Below, piece after piece: positions 1-3,697 of a stretch of 7,126 bases of DNA. The translations under genes and the position numbers were made by a program. The number at the start of each line of letters is the position of its first letter. Position 1 is the first letter of the stretch. The stretch comes from JAUWQU01 sp964605095 (lineage in GTDB: Bacteria; Planctomycetota; Phycisphaerae; SM23-33): positions 1 to 7,126 of the forward strand of contig CAZSBS010000252.1 in NCBI GenBank assembly GCA_964605095.1, in the 5' to 3' direction. Under the pieces are notes generated by a model. It did not search any database. It was not told where the DNA came from and saw nothing but the letters and a program-made list of their open reading frames with translations.

Positions 1-17
1 TCTGCGAGAGAGTTGAC

Positions 18-76
18 AATCTGAAATCTGAAATCTGAAATCTGAAATCTGAAATCTGAAATCTGAAATCTGAAAT
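18..76. repeat. Perfect 7-bp tandem repeat, unit AATCTGA
   Basis: Eight uninterrupted identical copies of AATCTGA (18-73) are followed by a partial AAT (74-76). The array is A/T-rich in an otherwise GC-rich window and lies outside any plausible gene. The same word occurs once at 2529-2535, in the hairpin downstream of the cyclo-ligase gene, so the array may be an expanded form of an intergenic repeat family. Perfect short repeats of this kind can change copy number by strand slippage. A TTGACA hexamer (13-18) abuts the array. Its presence is read directly from the sequence; any function is unknown. Confidence 0.95.
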
Positions 77-115
77 GATGCACCCCAAGGGCTCCCAAGG
101 GCAAGCCCCCATAAG

Positions 116-241
116 AAAAGGGGTCCCCGAGGGGATGCCCGCACGGGAAAAACGTGTTTAGTCAACCTGCTCCGAGAGATGCCTCCCTCTCATGACGACA
201 CGCCGATAGTCCTGTGCGGCTTTCCTCGAGGCCCTTTTTTT
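116..241 (+). ncRNA. Candidate structured RNA with long-range closing helix and U-tract
   Basis: No coding frame of quality is seen here, but the + strand folds well. Bases 121-144 pair with 214-234 in about 20 base pairs (two G-U), with one C-A mismatch (127/229) and single-base bulges at 124, 136 and 138. Inside, CGTGT (153-157) pairs with ACACG (198-202), GTCA (161-164) with TGAC (193-196), and GAGAG (174-178) with CTCTC (187-191). Seven T follow the closing helix (235-241), and AAAA (116-119) can pair with them. This is the layout of a small RNA ending in its own terminator. A possible promoter is TTGACA (13-18) with TGAAAT (36-41) at 17-bp spacing, which would give a transcript of roughly 190 nt. 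I do not recognise the family: SRP RNA, tmRNA and RNase P signatures are absent. The alternative is only a complex terminator for a gene left of the window. Confidence 0.4.
218..241 (+). terminator. Possible intrinsic terminator hairpin with T7
   Basis: Bases 218-223 (GGCTTT) pair with 228-233 (GAGGCC) in a six-pair stem with two G-U pairs and loop CCTC. One C and then seven T (235-241) follow. The stem is weak alone, but the long T run makes termination on the + strand likely, and the same bases form the right arm of the longer helix with 121-144. It would end either the RNA candidate here or a transcript entering from the left. Confidence 0.45.
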
Positions 242-407
242 ATGGAGGGTTCGGCCTTCTTGTAGCCGGGCGGCGGGAGAAGAAAACGGCGGAACCGGGA
301 ACCCCAACGGGGCAGGCCGGGGGTCGATCCCGGCGACAGCCATCGTCCTCGTTCTCGTTCTCGGCTTTTCCTGTTTTTCCCCCTGTTGGCGGTTTCTTGG
401 CTTCCCC
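242..407. other. Intergenic stretch without a recognised gene
   Basis: Between the T run and the degenerate 12-mers I see no gene. Open frames here are short or are extensions of frames antisense to rarA. Small GC hairpins occur: CCCC/GGGG at 302-312 and a 5-bp stem with 7-nt loop at 317-333. Codon-like periodicity is not apparent, and a pyrimidine-rich tract (about 343-390) separates this part from the repeats before rarA. Confidence 0.6.
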
Positions 408-473
408 GTTTGGATCTTGCTGTTTTTCCGTTTGGTCCTTGTTTGCTATTTGGTGCTTGTCATTTGGTCCTTG
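408..473. repeat. Four degenerate 12-mer direct repeats (RTTTGGNNCTTG)
   Basis: The copies are at 408-419 (GTTTGGATCTTG), 430-441 (GTTTGGTCCTTG), 448-459 (ATTTGGTGCTTG) and 462-473 (ATTTGGTCCTTG). The spacing between starts shrinks from 22 to 18 to 14 bp, so this is a decayed or irregular array rather than a clean tandem repeat. It is T-rich on the + strand, non-coding, and ends 2 bp before the palindrome at 476. It may be an intergenic repeat typical of this genome or a cluster of protein-binding sites; the sequence cannot decide. Confidence 0.65.
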
Positions 474-475
474 TC

Positions 476-544
476 CGCGAAAATCGGGTACAGACACTCG
501 CGTCCCGGCGCACCGGGACTGCGAAGTCAGTTCCCATTTTCGCG
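476..544. repeat. 69-bp imperfect palindrome, REP/MITE-like
   Basis: The outer arms are a perfect 9-bp inverted repeat, CGCGAAAAT (476-484) and ATTTTCGCG (536-544). Inward the arms keep pairing with small interruptions: GGG (486-488) with CCC (533-535), AC (490-491) with GT (530-531), GAC (493-495) with GTC (526-528), CGC (499-501) with GCG (521-523). The core is a perfect 7-bp stem, GTCCCGG (502-508) with CCGGGAC (513-519), capped by CGCA. That makes about 27 pairs over 69 bases. Such compact intergenic palindromes resemble REP sequences, in other bacteria moved by REP-associated tyrosine transposases (IS200/IS605-like). No transposase gene is in the window, so mobility is inferred. It ends 25 bp before the rarA start codon and could affect its transcription. 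Confidence 0.7.
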
Positions 545-561
545 CGTGTTGGCGGTATACT
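531..561 (+). promoter_or_regulatory. Putative rarA promoter
   Basis: TATACT (556-561) matches five of six bases of the sigma-70-type -10 box. The best -35-like hexamer is TTCCCA (531-536), four of six, at a long 19-bp spacing, and it lies in the right arm of the palindrome. A start site 7-9 bp after the -10 box would fall at about 568-570, at the rarA start codon itself, implying a very short leader or none. The prediction rests mainly on the -10 box. Confidence 0.4.
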
Positions 562-569
562 GGCGGGAT

Positions 570-1922
570 ATGGACCTGTTCAAGGAATCGGAGGCCGCGG
601 CCGTGGCTACCAACGCGCCGCTGGCGGTTCGGATGCGGCCGCGAACGGTCGATGAGATCGTCGGCCAGGATGCTTTCCTGGGTCCGGGCAAGATGCTGCG
701 GCGGATGCTCGAGGCCGACCGGCTCAGCAGCCTGATCTTCCACGGCCCGCCGGGCTGCGGCAAGACGACGCTGGCGTTCGTCATCGCCCAGCAGTGCTCG
801 CATGAGTTCCACATGCTCAACGCCGTCAGGGCGTCGGTCAAGGACATCCGCGAGATCGCCGACGGCGCGCGGGCGCTGCTGGCCTCGACGGGCAGGCGAA
901 CCGTCCTGTTCATCGACGAGTTGCACCGATTCAACCGCGCCCAGCAGGACGCCTTGCTCAACGATGTCGAGAACGGCACGCTCGTGCTGATCGGCGCGAC
1001 GACCGAAAACCCGTTCTTCTCGATCAACTCCCCCCTGCTGAGCCGCTCGACCGTCTTTAAGTTCGAGCCGCTGACGGAAGAGGACATCATCAAGCTGCTT
1101 GCCCGCAGCCTGTCCGACAGCGAGCGCGGGCTGGGCAAGTACAAGGTCCATGCCTCCGACGAGGCCCTCGCGCACCTGGCCACAATATCCGACGGCGATG
1201 CCCGCCGCGCCCTTACGGCCCTGGAAGTCGGCGTGCGCAGCCAGCGGGCCGCCATCGCCGCCAGGCCCGGCGAGCCGATAGTCTTCGACCTGGCGGCGGC
1301 ACAGGAGTCCATCCAGGCCAAGGCACTCCAGTACGACGCCGCCGGCGACCAGCACTACGACGCCGCCAGCGCCCTGATAAAGTCCATGCGAGGCAGCGAC
1401 CCAGACGCGGCCGTGTACTGGCTCGCGCGAATGCTCGAGGCCGGCGAGGACCCGCGATTCATCGCACGGCGGATCGCCATCCTGGCCAGCGAGGACGTCG
1501 GCAACGCCGACCCGCGAGCGATTTCCGTCGCCGCCGCCGCGTTCGAAATCACCGAACGAATCGGCATGCCCGAATGCCGGATCACGCTGGCCCAGGCGGT
1601 GGTGTACATGGCCTGCGCGCCGAAGTCCAACGCCTCGTACCTGGCCGTGGAGGCCGCGCTGGCGGATGTGCGAAACCAGCGGACCATCCCGGTGCCCAAG
1701 CACCTGCGGAACGCCCCTCACCCCGCGATGGCCCAGCAGTACGGGTATTCCAAGGGCTACAAGTACAGCCACGACCATCCCGGCGGGATCAGCCCGGACC
1801 AGGACTACCTCGGCGTGGACCGCACATATTACAACCCGACGGATCGCGGCTATGAAAAGCACATCGCCGCCTATCTGGAATGGGCCCGCAGCTTGCGGGA
1901 AGGCCCCAAAGACGGTAAGTAA
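570..1922 (+). CDS. rarA: Replication-associated recombination protein A (RarA/MgsA), AAA+ ATPase
   Basis: This encodes a cytoplasmic AAA+ ATPase of the RarA/MgsA/WRNIP1 family, which acts at stalled replication forks and is related to clamp-loader subunits and RuvB. The 450 residues match the usual family length (E. coli RarA has 447). Visible motifs are the entry motif RMRPRTVDEIVGQ (21-33), Walker A GPPGCGKT (59-66), Walker B LFIDE (113-117), sensor 1 ATTENP (143-148), a likely arginine finger in LLSRS (R159) and sensor 2 GDARRAL (209-215). The C-terminal family part includes ASEDVGNADP (306-315) and a YKYSHDHPGG segment (397-406). The frame is open back to 417, but the ATG at 570 is preferred because RarA homology begins about there and the upstream codons run through the palindrome and 12-mers. 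No strong Shine-Dalgarno precedes it (only GGCGGG), which fits a leaderless or weak start. Walker A carries Cys where many relatives have Thr. Confidence 0.96.
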   Translation: MDLFKESEAAAVATNAPLAVRMRPRTVDEIVGQDAFLGPGKMLRRMLEADRLSSLIFHGPPGCGKTTLAFVIAQQCSHEFHMLNAVRASVKDIREIADGARALLASTGRRTVLFIDELHRFNRAQQDALLNDVENGTLVLIGATTENPFFSINSPLLSRSTVFKFEPLTEEDIIKLLARSLSDSERGLGKYKVHASDEALAHLATISDGDARRALTALEVGVRSQRAAIAARPGEPIVFDLAAAQESIQAKALQYDAAGDQHYDAASALIKSMRGSDPDAAVYWLARMLEAGEDPRFIARRIAILASEDVGNADPRAISVAAAAFEITERIGMPECRITLAQAVVYMACAPKSNASYLAVEAALADVRNQRTIPVPKHLRNAPHPAMAQQYGYSKGYKYSHDHPGGISPDQDYLGVDRTYYNPTDRGYEKHIAAYLEWARSLREGPKDGK

Positions 1923-1931
1923 CGGATTGCG

Positions 1932-2516
1932 ATGAAAGATCACTTGCGGACCGAGATGAAGGCAGCACTGGCGGCGATGAAGACCGATGACGCGGCCGAG
2001 ATGAGCCGCGTAGCCTGTGAGTCGCTGCTGACGCTGGACGAATACGCCCGGGCACGGTCGGTAATGCTCTACGCGCCGATTGTCGGCGAGGTCGACTGCC
2101 GCCCCATTGCCGTTGCGGGCTGGAAGGACGGCAAGACAGTGCTGCTGCCCCGCGTGACGTGGTCGCCGCGGCACATGGCGGCCGTGCCGGTCCACTCGCT
2201 GGAGCAGGAGCTGGTGACCAGCCGAAACGGACTGCGCGAGCCCGACGGCGAGCCGTTGGCGATCGAGGAAATCGACCTGATCGTCGTGCCCGCACTGGCG
2301 TACGACCGGCTTGGCAATCGCCTTGGCAGGGGCGGCGGGTTTTACGACCGCTTCCTGGCTCACCCTGGTTTGGCGGCACATACTTGCGGGCTGGCGTTTT
2401 CCATACAGGTGGTCGGGAACATTCCCGTCCACCCGAACGACTATCCCGTGAAGGTTCTCGTAACCGACAAGGAAGTGTTGCGGTTTAAGAATGACAAGGC
2501 AACGATGAGATCATAA
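1932..2516 (+). CDS. fau: 5-formyltetrahydrofolate cyclo-ligase (MTHFS family)
   Basis: The product is a 194-residue cytoplasmic enzyme of the 5-FCL/MTHFS family, which uses ATP to turn 5-formyltetrahydrofolate into 5,10-methenyltetrahydrofolate and returns this storage form to the one-carbon pool. The length is normal for the family. Seen in the protein are GEVD (52-55) after a hydrophobic strand (VMLYAPIV), LLPRV (71-75), GLREP (100-104), DLIVVPALAYD (115-125) and the nucleotide-binding signature GNRLGRGGGFYDRFL (128-142). Near the C-terminus the usual P-x-D-x-P-x-D segment reads HPNDYPVK (167-174), so the second acidic position is Lys here. The ATG follows the rarA stop by 9 bp with only a weak ribosome site, suggesting co-transcription and perhaps translational coupling. 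A hairpin terminator begins 3 bp after its stop. The symbol follows E. coli fau (ygfA). Confidence 0.95.
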   Translation: MKDHLRTEMKAALAAMKTDDAAEMSRVACESLLTLDEYARARSVMLYAPIVGEVDCRPIAVAGWKDGKTVLLPRVTWSPRHMAAVPVHSLEQELVTSRNGLREPDGEPLAIEEIDLIVVPALAYDRLGNRLGRGGGFYDRFLAHPGLAAHTCGLAFSIQVVGNIPVHPNDYPVKVLVTDKEVLRFKNDKATMRS

Positions 2517-2518
2517 GC

Positions 2519-2554
2519 CCGAATCTCGAATCTGAAATTTGAGATTCGGTTTTT
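2519..2554 (+). terminator. Intrinsic terminator after the rarA-cyclo-ligase unit
   Basis: Bases 2519-2531 (CCGAATCTCGAAT) pair with 2537-2549 (ATTTGAGATTCGG) in a 13-bp stem with a single G-U pair and the 5-base loop CTGAA. Five T follow at once (2550-2554). This is a textbook Rho-independent terminator on the + strand; no T run follows on the other strand. It carries the AATCTGA word of the array at 18-76. It lies only 17 bp before the GTG of the transpeptidase gene, leaving no room for a promoter in between. Confidence 0.85.
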
Positions 2555-2560
2555 GCGGCT

Positions 2561-2574
2561 TGGAGTTCCACGTG
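2561..2574 (+). promoter_or_regulatory. Ribosome binding site and GTG start of the transpeptidase gene
   Basis: TGGAG (2561-2565) lies 6 bases before GTG (2572-2574), a normal Shine-Dalgarno distance. The only earlier in-frame start, TTG at 2539, lies inside the terminator stem and has no ribosome site, so GTG at 2572 is the better choice. It also places the charged N-terminus directly before a single membrane helix. Confidence 0.7.
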
Positions 2575-3642
2575 AGATACAACTCAAGAAAATACCGCAA
2601 AGTTTGGATAATCGCCTCGGCCATCGCGATCGTGGCGGGCATGGTGATCTGGCAGTTCTGGCTGCACGGGCGGCCGGACGACAACGCCCGCGCGGGCGGC
2701 CCCGACGCCAACTCGCCGGGGGCTGTCGTGGGCAACGGTTCCGGCGGTGCCGTGCGCCAAGCGGACTCCAACACCCCTGCCGGCCACGGCGCGACCACCG
2801 CCCCCGCCAACGTCAATGCCGAAATAACCTTGCTCCAGGGCATCCCAGCCGCGACGGCACTCAAGATGGTCGCCGACGGCGAGAAACTCCTGGCCGAGAG
2901 GAAGAAAGCCGAGGGCCGGGCACTGCTGAGCAAGGCTCTGCTGTCCGGGTCGCTGGGCGAAGCGACGGCAAACACCATTCGGACCAAGCTGGAGGCCCTG
3001 GCTGATGAGATGATCTTCTCGCGGGAGATATTCGACGGCGACCCGTACACGTTCCAGTACACATTCCTGCCGGGCGAGGTGCTCATCAGGGTCGAGCGCA
3101 AGCTCTCCCTTCACGTGCCTTCGCAGATACTGCTGAAGATCAACCGCATGGACAGCGGCAAGAGCATCAGGGCCGGGCAGACGTTCAAGGTCATCAATGG
3201 CCCGTTCCACGCCATTGTGGACAAGGGCGATTTCAACATGGACATATACCTCCATCGCGCCGGTTGTGACCCGGCGTTCGTAAAGCGGCTGCGGGTGGGG
3301 CTGGGCAAGAACGGATCGACGCCGGTAGGGATGTGGCGCGTGAGGCTTGGCTCCAAGCGCGACCAGGCCCCGTGGTTCCCGCCGCCCAGTGCCGAGGCCC
3401 ATCGCTCGATTCGCTGGGGCCAGCCGGGCTACCCTCTTGGCAAGATGGGCTACTGGATTGGCCTGGAGGGCACCGACGACGCCACCAGGACGCACGAGGG
3501 CTACGGCATCCATGGCACCAACGACCCAGCCAGCATCGGCAAGGCGTCGTCGCTGGGCTGCATTCGCCTGGCCGACGCGGACATAGAATTGGTGTTCTTC
3601 CTTCTCTACGAGAAGTGGAGCACCGTTCGAGTAAGGCCGTAG
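2572..3642 (+). CDS. Membrane-anchored LysM-type L,D-transpeptidase (YkuD domain)
   Basis: The 356-residue product should sit outside the cytoplasmic membrane and join peptidoglycan stems, or attach proteins to them, through a cysteine L,D-transpeptidase domain. A basic start (RKYRK, 6-10) leads into one membrane helix (about 11-31), then a Gly/Pro/Ala-rich linker (33-82) and a helical stretch (about 85-150). A LysM-like segment follows (about 160-208, with PGE where PGD is common, ending in AGQTFKV). The YkuD domain runs from about 211 to the end. Its catalytic signature is complete: GIHGTN (312-317) and SSLGCIR (326-332), giving H314, S327 and nucleophile C330. GLGKNGSTPVG (243-253) is also typical. 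The gene starts just after a terminator and is followed after 55 bp by a secreted-protein gene, so the two may form an envelope operon. Substrate and partner cannot be told from sequence. Confidence 0.93.
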   Translation: MRYNSRKYRKVWIIASAIAIVAGMVIWQFWLHGRPDDNARAGGPDANSPGAVVGNGSGGAVRQADSNTPAGHGATTAPANVNAEITLLQGIPAATALKMVADGEKLLAERKKAEGRALLSKALLSGSLGEATANTIRTKLEALADEMIFSREIFDGDPYTFQYTFLPGEVLIRVERKLSLHVPSQILLKINRMDSGKSIRAGQTFKVINGPFHAIVDKGDFNMDIYLHRAGCDPAFVKRLRVGLGKNGSTPVGMWRVRLGSKRDQAPWFPPPSAEAHRSIRWGQPGYPLGKMGYWIGLEGTDDATRTHEGYGIHGTNDPASIGKASSLGCIRLADADIELVFFLLYEKWSTVRVRP

Positions 3643-3657
3643 CCATTGGGTTTAGGG

Positions 3658-3688
3658 GCCGGCCGGGCCTGCCAGGCCGGCAAAGGAG
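3658..3688 (+). promoter_or_regulatory. Intercistronic GC hairpin abutting a strong Shine-Dalgarno
   Basis: In the 55-bp gap GCC (3660-3661 region) and GGCCT (3666-3670) fold onto AGGCC (3674-3678) and GGC (3679-3681) with loop GCC and one bulged G; GCCGGCC (3658-3664) with GGCCGGC (3675-3681) is an alternative. The hairpin ends at base 3681, and the ribosome site AAAGGAG (3682-3688) starts at the next base, 9 bases before the ATG at 3698. No T run follows, so it is not a terminator. It could stabilise the downstream message or modulate initiation; this is inference. Confidence 0.5.
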
Positions 3689-3697
3689 TGCCCGGTT

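Noticed and set aside
150..213. SRP RNA resemblance in the inner domain of the RNA candidate
   Set aside because: The conserved GGAA-type tetraloop and its flanking internal loop bases are not present.
214..234. RNase P-like word GAGGAAAG on the - strand
   Set aside because: Only this short match is seen; the rest of the conserved RNase P RNA core is missing.
317..333. tRNA T-arm-like hairpin (5-bp stem, 7-base loop)
   Set aside because: The loop is GGTCGAT, not TTCRANY, and no matching acceptor, D or anticodon arms are present upstream.
158..343. 61-codon - strand open frame over the RNA candidate
   Set aside because: No ribosome site, no domain, and it crosses the T run and GC hairpins; a chance frame is more likely.
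417..569. N-terminal extension of rarA by 51 codons
   Set aside because: The extension translates the 12-mers and palindrome; RarA homology starts at the ATG at 570 and the resulting length fits the family.
240..2432. 730-codon open frame on the - strand opposite rarA and the cyclo-ligase gene
   Set aside because: It lies antisense to two clear enzyme genes, has no recognisable domain, is rich in Arg, Gly, Val and His, and runs through the repeats. Long antisense frames are expected in GC-rich DNA.
2539..2541. TTG start for the transpeptidase gene
   Set aside because: It lies within the terminator stem and lacks a ribosome site, while GTG at 2572 has TGGAG at proper spacing.
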